64,000 nt of DNA from Halorubrum salinarum (GTDB lineage Archaea > Halobacteriota > Halobacteria > Halobacteriales > Haloferacaceae), in assembly GCF_013267195.1 (NCBI RefSeq), contig NZ_CP053943.1, positions 91,205 through 155,204 on the forward strand, read 5' to 3'. The position numbers and the translations under genes are program-made. Shown one piece after another: positions 9,318 to 20,238 of the stretch. The first letter of the stretch is position 1. Every line of letters begins with the position of its first letter. The notes under the pieces were generated by a model, which was given only the letters and a program-made list of their open reading frames with translations, made no database searches and was not told the DNA's origin.

Positions 9318-10652
9318 ATGGACAGATCAGATTACGCGATCCTCACGGTCATCGCCGTAATCACCGTCACCATCGGCATCGTCACGACGACGAAACCGCT
9401 CGGGACGTTCATCGTGGAGAGTGCGAGGCAGGCCGCGACGACGACCGCCGCGATGGCGTGGATCACCTGGTGGGCACTCGTCATCGGCTTCGCCATCGCC
9501 GGCGGCGTCGAGGCGTGGGTCTCGACCCAGCGGATCTCAGAGCTGCTCGAAGGCCACGGACCCCGCTCCATCGGCCTCGCGACGTTCTTCGGGTTCGTCT
9601 CCTCGTCGTGTTCGTACTCGGCCATCGCCACGGCGAAGAACCTCTACAAGAAGGGGGCGTCGGCTGCGGCGGCGCTGGCGGCATTCCAGTTCGCCTCGAC
9701 GAACCTCGTCATCGAGATCGGCATCGTCATCTGGCTGCTGCTGGGTTGGGAGTTCCTGCTTGCCGATGTGGTCGGTGGACTGCTCCTCATCGGCCTGATG
9801 TCGGTCGGCTTCGTCTACGTCGTTCCCGACGAGGTCCTCGATGAAGCACGCGAGAACGTCACCGACGACGAGGGCATCACTGTCCAAGACCCGGTCTGTG
9901 GAATGGAGGTCGATCCTGAGGAAACCGACTACTCCATCGAACACAACGACCAGACGTACTACTTCTGCTCGCAGTCCTGCAAGGACTCCTTCGACCCCGA
10001 GGAAGCGAACACGTCGATTCCGGAAAAGGCGACCTCGTGGTCCGGGTGGAAATCGCTCGCGGACAAACAGTGGAAGGAGTGGGCGATGCTGTGGGACGAG
10101 ATCGCCATCGGGTTCATTTTCGCCGGGCTCATCGCCGGGTTCATCCCCGAAGCCGTCTGGACGAGCGTCTTCTCCGGAGCCGTATTCGGCTTGCCGGTAT
10201 ACGTCCTCTGGACGGCCGCGCTGGGTGCGATCATCGGCGTCGTCACCTTCGTCTGTTCGGTCGGGAACGTCCCGTTCGGGACCGTCCTCTGGACGCGCGG
10301 GCTCCCCTTCGGGTCGGTGCTGTCGTACATCTTCGCGGACCTCATCGTTCCGCCGATCATGAAAGCCTACGACGAGTACTACGGGACGACGTTCGCGGCG
10401 GTGCTGTCCCTGATGATCTTCGTCACCGCCGTTATCGCCGGGTTCGTGGTTCACTTCCTGTTCTTGGGCCTGGGCCTCATCCCGTCGCGGGCCTCCGCGC
10501 AGATCGCCGAAGTGTCCATCGAACTCAACTACAAGCTCGTGTTGAACGTCCTCGCGACGGCGTTCTTCGCGTTCCTCTACTGGCTCCACAAACAGGATTC
10601 GGTGGCTGGCGGGGAACGCGGTGACGAGGGACATGTAGCAATGACGGACTGA
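9318..10652 (+). CDS. permease (PF03773-type) with internal YHS metal-binding domain
   Basis: This 444-residue protein has two blocks of membrane helices of the permease family PF03773 (DUF318, which includes arsenic/heavy-metal permeases), split by a cytosolic YHS domain at about residues 190-225 (DPVCGME and YYFCSQSC). YHS/TRASH cysteines bind copper and other soft metals. A second paralogue is encoded at 22689-24083. A TATA-like GATATATCC lies near 9248-9256. Metal efflux is likely; the identity of the metal is inferred from the surrounding copper genes. Confidence 0.9.
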   Translation: MDRSDYAILTVIAVITVTIGIVTTTKPLGTFIVESARQAATTTAAMAWITWWALVIGFAIAGGVEAWVSTQRISELLEGHGPRSIGLATFFGFVSSSCSYSAIATAKNLYKKGASAAAALAAFQFASTNLVIEIGIVIWLLLGWEFLLADVVGGLLLIGLMSVGFVYVVPDEVLDEARENVTDDEGITVQDPVCGMEVDPEETDYSIEHNDQTYYFCSQSCKDSFDPEEANTSIPEKATSWSGWKSLADKQWKEWAMLWDEIAIGFIFAGLIAGFIPEAVWTSVFSGAVFGLPVYVLWTAALGAIIGVVTFVCSVGNVPFGTVLWTRGLPFGSVLSYIFADLIVPPIMKAYDEYYGTTFAAVLSLMIFVTAVIAGFVVHFLFLGLGLIPSRASAQIAEVSIELNYKLVLNVLATAFFAFLYWLHKQDSVAGGERGDEGHVAMTD

Positions 10653-10654
10653 TT

Positions 10655-13432
<2,778 letters not shown>

Positions 13433-13535
13433 ACCCTGAGCTACGGCGACCCGGCTCTTGAATCGTTTCCCGTAAGCCATCGGCTAGGCTGGACCGATTC
13501 GCTCCTTGGACCCAATCAGCAGTGAGACGCTCCGG

Positions 13536-14270
13536 TCACAGAATCCGGTCGAGTGTATCTGTAATCGAGGGAGATTCGACGATTCGGAGCCCTTGAACAG
13601 CCACGTCCGTCGGTTCGCTTGCCGGGATGATTAGCTCCCGTGCGCCGACTGCCCGCGCCGCGCGCGCTTTCCTCTCGATCCCGCCGACGGGAAGCAACGC
13701 GCCCTCGTCGTCGACGATCCCCGTCATGAGCGTCTCCTGTGAGAGCGACTGCTGGTGGAGGCTAGCAACGAGTGCGACGGTAAGCCCGGCCTCCCAACTC
13801 TTCCCGCGGAGTACAAGCACGCCGGAGGAGGGGGGCTCGAACGTGATGTGCGTCGCCATGTTGGTGAGCGACTTTCCGGTGAGACCTGTGGCCGTCTCCC
13901 TCGCCTCTCGGAGCGCGAGCTGGAGGTCGTGACGGACTTCGATTCCGTTCAGGTTGGCGAACAGTTCACCGTCCCCGTCGGTGAACTCGAACTCGAACGG
14001 GACGACGAGGCCGTCGCCGGAGCCGTCGACCGCTGGAAGATAGTAGCGTGTTGTCGCGGGAAGCGTGGCCCCGCCCGCAAGCGTCGCCAGCGACTGAAAC
14101 CCGTCTCCCGCTCGCGTGAGACCGAGAACCACCCCAGCGCCGCCGACGCCCCCCAGGCCGAGTCCTGCGAGGAACCCTCGCCGTGACAGAATCGTCTCTT
14201 CTACCCGTCCTACAACGTCTCTTTCCGTATCGGACGGGCGAGAGACGGACGCGGAATCATCGGTGGGCAT
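13536..14270 (-). CDS. Tat-exported Lon (S16)-like protein, probable loss of catalytic Ser
   Basis: This 244-residue protein has a Tat signal (SRRGFLAGLGLGG, about residues 29-41) and a C-terminal domain like the Lon protease fold: MTGIVDDEG, LLPVGGIERK, ARAVGARELIIPAS. Aligned by eye with Lon, the Lys of the Ser-Lys dyad is kept (ERKARAA), but the Ser of the family's GPSAG motif corresponds to Glu in SWEAG. It may be an inactive or re-purposed protease-like binding protein at the cell surface. The alignment is manual. Confidence 0.72.
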   Translation of the reverse strand: MPTDDSASVSRPSDTERDVVGRVEETILSRRGFLAGLGLGGVGGAGVVLGLTRAGDGFQSLATLAGGATLPATTRYYLPAVDGSGDGLVVPFEFEFTDGDGELFANLNGIEVRHDLQLALREARETATGLTGKSLTNMATHITFEPPSSGVLVLRGKSWEAGLTVALVASLHQQSLSQETLMTGIVDDEGALLPVGGIERKARAARAVGARELIIPASEPTDVAVQGLRIVESPSITDTLDRIL

Positions 14271-14414
14271 AGCAGTATGGTGCGTGGCTACGCTGGGGCT
14301 TGCGTGGTACTATGTAACACGGGTACAGTAATAAATGCTCTTCGTGTACGCGTTTCGAACGGGTACATCTATTTCGGTGTGCGCTGACGTATAGACACAG
14401 TCTCATCACCACTC

Positions 14415-14948
14415 ATGACGCTCCGGTATCGGTCACTGGTCGGGCTCGTGGGCGTGAGCAGCGTTGTGACCGGGGTTGGCGTGTGGATCGCCTACCAGTT
14501 CGAACTTCTCTTGCTCGGAGTGACGACCCTCGCGACCTGGTCACTTCTGGTCGGACTCGTCGAGGAGGCATTCGTCCGGTTCGTCCCGCTGATACTCGTC
14601 TTCTACGGCTGGAGTTACCGTCGGGGGACGCTCCTCTCGAAGACCGAAGGGTTACTCGCGACCGTGGCCTCCGGGCTGACCGTTGCGCTCCTCGAACTCG
14701 TGCTCAAACTCGAGTATCTGTCGCGGCTGGAGGCGACAGTCCGGTTCGACTCGCTCGTGCTCCCGCTGGTGTTCGTCCACCTGCCGTTCGCGTTACTCGC
14801 CGGGCGGTTCGCGTACGCGCTCGGCGAGCGGATTCACGGCTCCGACGCCATCGGGCTCCCATCACTCTCTCGGCGAACCCTGGCGGCGCTCGTGCTCGGG
14901 TATCTCGCCCTCGCGTTCGCCCACGTCGGGTACAACGTGCTCATCTGA
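14415..14948 (+). CDS. membrane protein with CPBP/PrsW-like EExxxR motif
   Basis: This 177-residue protein has about five to six membrane helices. The sequence EEAFVR near residues 50-55, followed by His residues within later helices (VFVHLPFA and FAHVGYN), resembles the EExxxR...H...H signature of CPBP/PrsW intramembrane proteases. The match is short, so protease activity is tentative. Its 3' end overlaps the convergent gene at 14941-15366 by eight bases. Confidence 0.65.
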   Translation: MTLRYRSLVGLVGVSSVVTGVGVWIAYQFELLLLGVTTLATWSLLVGLVEEAFVRFVPLILVFYGWSYRRGTLLSKTEGLLATVASGLTVALLELVLKLEYLSRLEATVRFDSLVLPLVFVHLPFALLAGRFAYALGERIHGSDAIGLPSLSRRTLAALVLGYLALAFAHVGYNVLI

Positions 14949-15366
14949 GAGCCGCTCGAACAGAGGGGAGTACTGCAAGACCGACGATCACCACACCCTG
15001 GACGAGGTGGGGATACTGCAACCGTTTCCCGAATCCGATGACAACCCCTTCGACGAGGACCCAAACGACGAGCGCGACGCCGACGGCGATGGCTGCCGGC
15101 CACGCCCATCGTTTTCGACGGTAGAGACCGTACACGACGACCAGCGGAAACACACCGAGGACACTGAAGAGGATGACCCCGGGAATCAGATAGCTCTCGA
15201 ACGGGGAGCCAGCCAGAAGCGTCGACGAGATACCGATAAGACGCCCCGAGGGAGCGAGGATGAATTGGCCTCCGCCAGCGAGTCCCGACACGCCCAGCAC
15301 ACCAACCGTCGCGATGAGTGCCCAGAGCGAGAGTGGTCGATCTTGTTGCTGTGTTGAAATACCCAT
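14941..15366 (-). CDS. four-helix membrane protein, unknown
   Basis: This 141-residue protein has about four hydrophobic helices with a short RRKRW cytosolic loop in the middle. No catalytic motif or family is recognised. It is convergent with, and overlaps the end of, the 14415-14948 gene, and lies 60 bp downstream of the halocyanin gene's stop on the same strand. Confidence 0.65.
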   Translation of the reverse strand: MGISTQQQDRPLSLWALIATVGVLGVSGLAGGGQFILAPSGRLIGISSTLLAGSPFESYLIPGVILFSVLGVFPLVVVYGLYRRKRWAWPAAIAVGVALVVWVLVEGVVIGFGKRLQYPHLVQGVVIVGLAVLPSVRAALR

Positions 15367-15425
15367 TCGTCGACGCTCCTCGGTCCTGATAAAAAGTACT
15401 CGCTACGACGGGAAAATTATGTGTC

Positions 15426-16088
15426 TCAGTGGCTGTCTTCTTCGTGGTCGTCACCGAGCGCCGTCCGAATCATCCCGTTCAGCTCTTCGAGCTTCTCGCG
15501 GACGCTTTCCGGCTTATCGGCCGGCGGCTCTTCGAGGGCGACCTGCTCGTGGGGGTCCGGCTCGCCGACGATGACGCTGCCGAGCATCCCGAGGCTCTCG
15601 TGGGGCGTGCAGTAGTAGTGGTAGACGCCCTCGGTCTCGAGGGTGTGTTCGAACGTCGCGCCCTGCTCGGAGACGATACCGCTGTCCCAGGCCGCAGCCC
15701 CGTCGGGAACGAGCTGGGGCTGATCGTTGTCGGAGTGGTAGGCGGTCGTCGAGTGACTCCCACTCTCGTTGTTCCAGGTGACGGTTCCCCCGACGTTCAC
15801 CCGCACGACGTGTGGCTCGAAGTGGTAGCCCCCGTCCTCCGTAATCATGTTCACTTCGGCCGTATCGGACGGCGCTCCGACCGCTTCGTCGTGACCGCCC
15901 TCGTCATCGTGGCCGCTCTCTTCGTCGCTGTGACCGCTCTCCGTACCTTCGTCGTTGCCACTCTCGGTCGGCGACGCGTTTGCCGCCTCGCTGTCGTTAT
16001 TCTGCGTTCCAGTGCACCCGGCAAGCCCAACGACTGCTGCACCGCCAGTCAGCTGGAGCATCCGTCGACGCGTGATTGAGTCGGTCAT
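15426..16088 (-). CDS. halocyanin-type blue copper lipoprotein
   Basis: This 220-residue exported cupredoxin has a Tat signal (TRRRMLQLTGG), a lipobox ending at C25 (LAGC), a His/Asp/Glu-rich linker at about 52-67 and one plastocyanin-like domain with ligands H112, C160, H163 and M168 (YYCTPHESLGM). I start at the ATG at 16088; the longer frame to 16163 would place non-signal residues before the Tat motif. It is divergent from an ArsR-like regulator across a region containing a perfect palindrome (16146-16166), so regulation by that protein is likely. Confidence 0.92.
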   Translation of the reverse strand: MTDSITRRRMLQLTGGAAVVGLAGCTGTQNNDSEAANASPTESGNDEGTESGHSDEESGHDDEGGHDEAVGAPSDTAEVNMITEDGGYHFEPHVVRVNVGGTVTWNNESGSHSTTAYHSDNDQPQLVPDGAAAWDSGIVSEQGATFEHTLETEGVYHYYCTPHESLGMLGSVIVGEPDPHEQVALEEPPADKPESVREKLEELNGMIRTALGDDHEEDSH

Positions 16089-16145
16089 GCCATCGGTCAC
16101 CTTACAGGTGAACCTACACGGGCTGGGCATATAATCCGGAAAGCA

Positions 16146-16166
16146 GATTTGCTGGGTCAGCAAATC
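16146..16166. promoter_or_regulatory. palindromic operator between halocyanin and ArsR-like genes
   Basis: Perfect inverted repeat GATTTGCTG-GGT-CAGCAAATC (9-bp arms, 3-bp centre). It lies between divergent starts at 16088 and 16205, just upstream of the TATA element of the plus-strand regulator and about 15 bp upstream of a second AT-rich element for the halocyanin gene (about 16127-16134). Position and symmetry fit a dimeric winged-helix repressor site, probably autoregulatory. Confidence 0.6.
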
Positions 16167-16172
16167 GGCGTT

Positions 16173-16182
16173 TCTTTATATA
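16173..16182 (+). promoter_or_regulatory. TATA element for ArsR-like regulator
   Basis: The AT-rich stretch CTTTATATA lies about 27 bases upstream of the GTG start at 16205, the spacing expected for an archaeal TATA box serving a leaderless transcript. It is adjacent to the palindrome at 16146-16166. Confidence 0.55.
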
Positions 16183-16204
16183 CCCACCCACAACAACACG
16201 GATT

Positions 16205-16555
16205 GTGAGTGAGGAGCGAGATATCTCGAGGATTCTCGAAATCCTTGACGACGACTATGCACGCGCGATCCTCGAGTCGACTCGCCGAAAACATCTGTCC
16301 GCCAAGGAACTCAGCGAAGAGTGTGACATGTCAGTCTCGACAGTTTCCAGACGGGTCAACACGTTACTGGAGTACGATCTGCTTATCGAGCGAACGCACG
16401 TTGATCCCGACGGTCATCATTACAGTGAATACGAAGCCCAACTCGACCGCGTCGAGGTCCAGCTCCTCGAATCAGGATTCGACGTCCGTATCGAACTTCG
16501 AGAAGACGCGCCCGACAGATTTGCTCGGTTGTGGAACACAATGAGGAACGAATAA
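16205..16555 (+). CDS. ArsR-like winged-helix transcriptional regulator
   Basis: This 116-residue protein reads as a haloarchaeal wHTH regulator: ILEILDDDYARAILE, then the recognition region AKELSEECDMSVSTVSRRVNTL, and the wing. It starts at GTG 16205, placed 27 bases after a TATA element. It heads an operon with two small membrane proteins (ends 2 bp before the next start) and is divergent from a halocyanin gene, with a palindromic operator candidate between them. No metal-binding cysteines are present, so the inducer is unknown. Confidence 0.88.
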   Translation: MSEERDISRILEILDDDYARAILESTRRKHLSAKELSEECDMSVSTVSRRVNTLLEYDLLIERTHVDPDGHHYSEYEAQLDRVEVQLLESGFDVRIELREDAPDRFARLWNTMRNE

Positions 16556-16557
16556 CC

Positions 16558-16845
16558 ATGCACCCCGGACTCATCGTCGCAAAGCTCGTCACAATGGTTC
16601 TGGGATTCGTGATCGCCTATCAGGCCTATCGAGGGTACCGACGTAGCAACAGTCAATCGATGCTGTACCTCGCGGTCGGGTTCGCCATTATCAGCTTCGG
16701 CGCAATCGTCGAAGGAATCTTGTTCGACGTGGTTGGCCTGACCTTACATAATGCGGGAACGGTGGCAACAACCATCGTCGCGATTGGCATGCTTACGATC
16801 CTCTACGCTCTATACGGACGTGACCCGCAGAAACTGGAGGACTGA
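16558..16845 (+). CDS. small membrane protein (DUF7521-like)
   Basis: This 95-residue protein has three hydrophobic helices with a basic AYRGYRRS loop after the first. It is paralogous to the next gene: both share helix-YxxYRR-helix-GxxVEGxLF patterns. The start is the ATG at 16558, directly after the regulator's stop. Such pairs beside halocyanin and ArsR-like genes recur in haloarchaea (recollection). A membrane partner for the copper protein is possible but unproven. Confidence 0.78.
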   Translation: MHPGLIVAKLVTMVLGFVIAYQAYRGYRRSNSQSMLYLAVGFAIISFGAIVEGILFDVVGLTLHNAGTVATTIVAIGMLTILYALYGRDPQKLED

Positions 16846-16848
16846 CTA

Positions 16849-17124
16849 ATGGTGGATACGACAACAGCCGTTCTCGTGGCCGTCCGCTTGGCTGTCCTTG
16901 GCCTCGGTATTCTGATCACGTACTACAGTTTCAAGGCGTATCGACGAACGAGGACGTACTATATGAGAAACGCTGCAATCGGATTCGGGATCATCACCCT
17001 CGGTGTGTTCATCGAAGGAGTACTGTTCGAGTTCGGGGGGCTCGATCTCGCTTTCGTCCATATCATCGAATCGGTCGCCATCGGTCTCGGATTCGTGGTG
17101 CTTCTCATCTCACTTCGCTGGTAG
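16849..17124 (+). CDS. small membrane protein (DUF7521-like), paralogue
   Basis: This 91-residue protein has three helices and aligns by eye with the preceding protein (SFKAYRRTRTYYMRNAAIGF against AYRGYRRSNSQSMLYLAVGF). It lies 3 bp after that gene, so it is the last gene of the regulator operon. The tandem duplication suggests a heterodimeric membrane unit. Function unknown. Confidence 0.78.
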   Translation: MVDTTTAVLVAVRLAVLGLGILITYYSFKAYRRTRTYYMRNAAIGFGIITLGVFIEGVLFEFGGLDLAFVHIIESVAIGLGFVVLLISLRW

Positions 17125-17137
17125 CTCGAGCCACGGC

Positions 17138-17515
17138 TATACTCCTCGAATGGTTAAAATGAGCTCATCTGAGTTCCGGAGATCCTGTTCGATCACACTT
17201 CCGAGGAGCCGTCGTGAAAGGCCGGATCGTCCGTGTGTTCCCATCACGACGAGGTCGTTCCCGTGTTGATCCAGTATTTCCTTATTGCCTGATGAGGAAC
17301 GGCGTGAGTGATCTCAGCAACGACTAAAACATCGTCGGCAGCTGCCCGGGACTGGACATTTTCGACGACAGTCTCTCCGTTTTGCTCCAATACTTGCTGC
17401 AGTTTGTCCCACGTCCATTCCGGACGAGACGCGTAGGCACCTCTATCCACAATGTAGAGGGCATGAGGTGTCGGATCGTACGTCCGAGCCAAATCAAGAG
17501 CGTGAGTGACTGATG
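17138..17515 (-). pseudogene. universal stress protein (UspA) remnant, frameshifted
   Basis: On the minus strand, one frame reads VTHALDLARTYDPTPHALYIVDRGAYA up to HAVPHQAIRK; the frame then shifts by one near 17285 and continues EILDQHGNDLVVMGTHGRSGL to a stop at 17138-17140. Together these are the body and the conserved GTHGRSG nucleotide loop of a UspA protein. The N-terminal strand is missing where it joins a cystathionine gamma-synthase fragment at about 17515. Broken at both levels, so non-functional. Confidence 0.8.
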
Positions 17516-17945
17516 ATCGTCGAGCCACGCCGCAAGGTCGCGGGCGTTCCCACTGTGTCGGTCCATCCGGATGGGGAGCGTCTTCGTTCCGCGAAGGACG
17601 AGGAAGCACGCGAACGGGTCCGGTGTCGCTCCCACGCTGTTCTGGTAGAACCCCAACTGCTCGTCCAAGCCTTCGTCGTCCGTGACCAAGGCGCCGCCGA
17701 CGACATCGGAGTGACCGCCGAGGTACTTCGTCAACGAATGAGCGACGATATCTGCGCCTAACTCTAATGGGCGCTGGAGATACGGTGTCGCGAACGTGTT
17801 GTCCACGGTACAGAGAGCGCCGTACTCGTGTGCGATTTCGGCGATCTCCGCGATATCGACGACCTGCATAAGTGGATTCGTCGGCGTCGCGAGCCATACG
17901 ACTTCCGTCGCCGAGGAGACCGCCTCTCGGTCTCGGTCACGTATG
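17516..17945 (-). pseudogene. cystathionine gamma-synthase family fragment
   Basis: The minus strand encodes an internal piece of a Cys/Met-metabolism PLP enzyme: WLATPTNPLMQVVDIAEIA, CTVDNTFATPYLQRP and the PLP-lysine region SLTKYLGGHSDVVGG, to RHSGNARDLAAWL. Both the N-terminal third and the C-terminal third are absent. It runs into a UspA remnant on one side and an ABC permease remnant on the other. Confidence 0.82.
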
Positions 17946-18238
17946 GTCTCATCGGGATGCTCGTCGGGGCCGTCTTCAACCGCCTAGCCGGGATGTGGCT
18001 GATGCTGATTCTCCCGATGCTCGATATCGGACTGTTTCAGGATCCGCTGTTTATTCAATCTGAACCTGATTGGTGGATGAAACTCTTTCCGGGCTATTGG
18101 CCAGTCCGTGTAATGGTCGATACCGGACTCACAACCGACGTAGATACGGCTCTCTCGTTGGTGTGGGCTACTGGATATCTTCTCCTCGTAGCCGTGCTCG
18201 CAATTGGTGTTTACTACCGAGCCACACAGGCGAGTTGA
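17938..18238 (+). pseudogene. ABC-2 type permease C-terminal fragment
   Basis: The plus-strand frame from about 17938 to the stop at 18236-18238 encodes three membrane helices (TYGLIGMLVGAVFNRLAG, LMLILPMLDIGLF, YLLLVAVLAIGVYY) like the C-terminus of an ABC-2 transporter permease. The upstream part of the same frame is just antisense of the cystathionine gamma-synthase fragment, so the rest of the permease is lost. Confidence 0.65.
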
Positions 18239-18373
18239 TCACAAGAGAAATCAGTCATAAATGGAACAAAACAAGTCACGGGATCGTTCTGAAATCAAAG
18301 GTATCGGTGAGGGCGGTATTCTCTAATCCCCGAATCACTTGACCCCGGTGAGTTCACCCTCTCACGGTGGCAA

Positions 18374-19129
18374 TCAGTTGGAGATGTCCTCATCAGTAGC
18401 ATCTAATCGCTCACGGCGACGTCTATACTCCTCCTCGTCAATTTCGCCCCTGGCATAGCGGTTCTGGAGCGTTTTTCTGGCTGAGTCGTCGGTAGTCGAT
18501 TGAGGAGATTTTTGGTTTCCAAGCCAGTAGAGCCCGCCACCGAGAACGCCCAGCATTCCGAGTACGCCACCAACAGCTGGTAGCCCTCCAACTCCACCTC
18601 CGTTGCGGCCACTCATCATTCCAGAACCACCTCGTCCCATCATTCCACCACCAGTATTCCCGCTTCCATCGCTGCTTGAGCCGTAGGCGACTGTACCCTG
18701 GTCAACAATCGCCTCACTCGATGGGACCTCTCCATCCGGGATTGAATCCTCCTCTGCCGGTCCGCCAGGACTGCCAACTACGATCCGTCCGACCATCCCA
18801 ATCGACTTGTGCGGGATGCAGTAGTAATCATACGTCCCTGGCGTTTCGAACGTATATTCGAAGCTCCCGTCTGAGATCGTCCCACTATCGAAGGCGGAAG
18901 CGCCCTCCGGAATACGATCTGCGTACGCCGTAGCGGAATGTGCCCCCGCTGCGAGTTCAAATTGAACGGTTGTCCCGGGATCAACACGTAGGCCGATTGG
19001 GTCGAAGTAATTGTTTCCCATCTCCACGATGGGCGTCTCCTGTGCGTTCGCTGACTGAGCAAAGCCGGTGCTGGCGACTGCGCTGGCACCGACAATGCCT
19101 AAGAATTGACGTCGGCTGTGATGTGTCAT
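18374..19129 (-). CDS. cupredoxin fused to a membrane-anchored SHOCT domain
   Basis: This 251-residue protein has a Tat signal (SRRQFLGIVG), a plastocyanin-like domain with ligands H64, C104, H107 and M112 (YYCIPHKSIGM), a Gly/Met-rich linker (about 155-180, GGGMMGRGGSGMM), one membrane helix (about 185-203) and a C-terminal SHOCT motif (LQNRYARGEIDEEEYRRRRERL). The start is the ATG at 19129, just before the Tat motif. The fusion anchors a copper site outside and a SHOCT helix pair inside. It is followed by two more SHOCT genes upstream. Confidence 0.88.
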   Translation of the reverse strand: MTHHSRRQFLGIVGASAVASTGFAQSANAQETPIVEMGNNYFDPIGLRVDPGTTVQFELAAGAHSATAYADRIPEGASAFDSGTISDGSFEYTFETPGTYDYYCIPHKSIGMVGRIVVGSPGGPAEEDSIPDGEVPSSEAIVDQGTVAYGSSSDGSGNTGGGMMGRGGSGMMSGRNGGGVGGLPAVGGVLGMLGVLGGGLYWLGNQKSPQSTTDDSARKTLQNRYARGEIDEEEYRRRRERLDATDEDISN

Positions 19130-19356
19130 GTTGTCTGGATCATTCTTCGGTGGGTAGCTACGCGCGATACTGGTGCGAAGACTTCGGACGTGACTCACTC
19201 CGAACTTGTCGTTTGTTCCCATTACTACTCATAACCATATGCTGAATCGAGCACACCATTTCGATGTAACGGAACGATGCTGCCGAACGGTTGGTTTCGA
19301 TACCCTCGAGTCGATCCGCAGGTGTTCAAACGGGTGAAACGCGGTTTGGGTAGTGG

Positions 19357-19710
19357 TCACTCTGATTGTTCGAGCTTTTCTCGTCGGGCTTCGAACTCTT
19401 CGTCCGTGAGATCGCCACGAGCGTACGCCAGACGTAACTCTTCCATCGCGGGATTATGAGACGTCTGTGTCTCGCTCATCCGCCGGAAGATGAGATATCC
19501 ACCGCCCAGAAGCGCAAGGAGGAAGATGACCGGGACGAGCATCCCGATGAGGGGCCACCAACCACCTGTGGTACCGTACTGGCCCATCATTCCTCCGTAT
19601 CCCATCATCCCACCGAACCCCATACCCATTGTGAGCAAGGGAAGGAGGATGAACGCTCCGAGGACGATGAGCAGTATCGTCGTCGTATCCAGTTGATCCG
19701 ATGATGCCAT
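19357..19710 (-). CDS. SHOCT-domain membrane protein, Met/Gly-rich
   Basis: This 117-residue protein has two membrane helices separated by a MGMGFGGMMGYGGMMG-type loop and a cytosolic C-terminal SHOCT motif (LRLAYARGDLTDEEFEARREKL). SHOCT motifs are short helical pairs often at the end of membrane proteins. The Met/Gly loop may bind Cu(I). Seven bases separate it from the DUF302 gene upstream, so the two are probably co-transcribed. Confidence 0.87.
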   Translation of the reverse strand: MASSDQLDTTTILLIVLGAFILLPLLTMGMGFGGMMGYGGMMGQYGTTGGWWPLIGMLVPVIFLLALLGGGYLIFRRMSETQTSHNPAMEELRLAYARGDLTDEEFEARREKLEQSE

Positions 19711-19716
19711 CAGAGA

Positions 19717-20133
19717 TCAGGCCTCCGATGCGGATCCGAACTCGTCAGTTACGGCTGCCAGTACGCGGTCGAATCGTTCGCTGACCTCGGTCGCGACGGA
19801 GTCAAGCGCGTCGTTATCAGCGATCCCGACTAACTGTTCCGGGTCGACCGCACTCACCACGATGACGCCGTCATCGTTCTCGTAGACGATGACGTTACAG
19901 GGCAAGAGCGCACCGAGTTCAGTTTCTACACTCAACCCTTCGTATGCCAGCGGAGGATTGCACGCACCGAGGATGCGATACTGGCGGAACTCCTCACCGA
20001 GTTTCTCCTTGAGCGTCGCCTGAATGTCGATGTCACAGAGAACACCGAATCCCTCGTCTTTGAGCGCGGCATTCGTTGCGTCGACGACATCGTCGAACTC
20101 TCCATCAATCTTGGTTTGTATTGTGTAACTCAT
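19717..20133 (-). CDS. DUF302 family protein
   Basis: This 138-residue soluble protein matches the DUF302 fold: MSYTIQTKIDGEFDDVVDATNAALKDEGF-type start (split here for brevity), then ILGACNPPLAYEGL and LLPCNVIVYE, with the conserved Cys residues of the family. DUF302 proteins often accompany metal or redox stress genes; their biochemical role is unknown. The ATG at 20133 was chosen over an upstream in-frame start at 20184, which adds a basic tail not seen in the family. Confidence 0.88.
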   Translation of the reverse strand: MSYTIQTKIDGEFDDVVDATNAALKDEGFGVLCDIDIQATLKEKLGEEFRQYRILGACNPPLAYEGLSVETELGALLPCNVIVYENDDGVIVVSAVDPEQLVGIADNDALDSVATEVSERFDRVLAAVTDEFGSASEA

Positions 20134-20192
20134 GTAATACTGTATCCTGTTTACGCACTTAAGCGTTCGGTCCCGTCGCCCCAACTGGCAGA

Positions 20193-20208
20193 CGAGAATT
20201 TTTTCTCG
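20193..20208. terminator. palindromic T-run, likely terminator or operator
   Basis: Perfect 16-bp palindrome CGAGAA-TTTT-TTCTCG located between the end of the SHOCT gene (20239) and the start of the DUF302 gene (20133), both on the minus strand. The T-rich centre with GC-bearing arms could end the SHOCT transcript or act as an operator for the DUF302 gene. Confidence 0.4.
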
Positions 20209-20238
20209 ACGATGCTCCTTCTATTTCGGTCATGGGCA

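Noticed and set aside
9537..10634. Minus-strand open frame antisense to the YHS permease
   Set aside because: Low-complexity charged product, fully inside a clear membrane-protein gene on the other strand.
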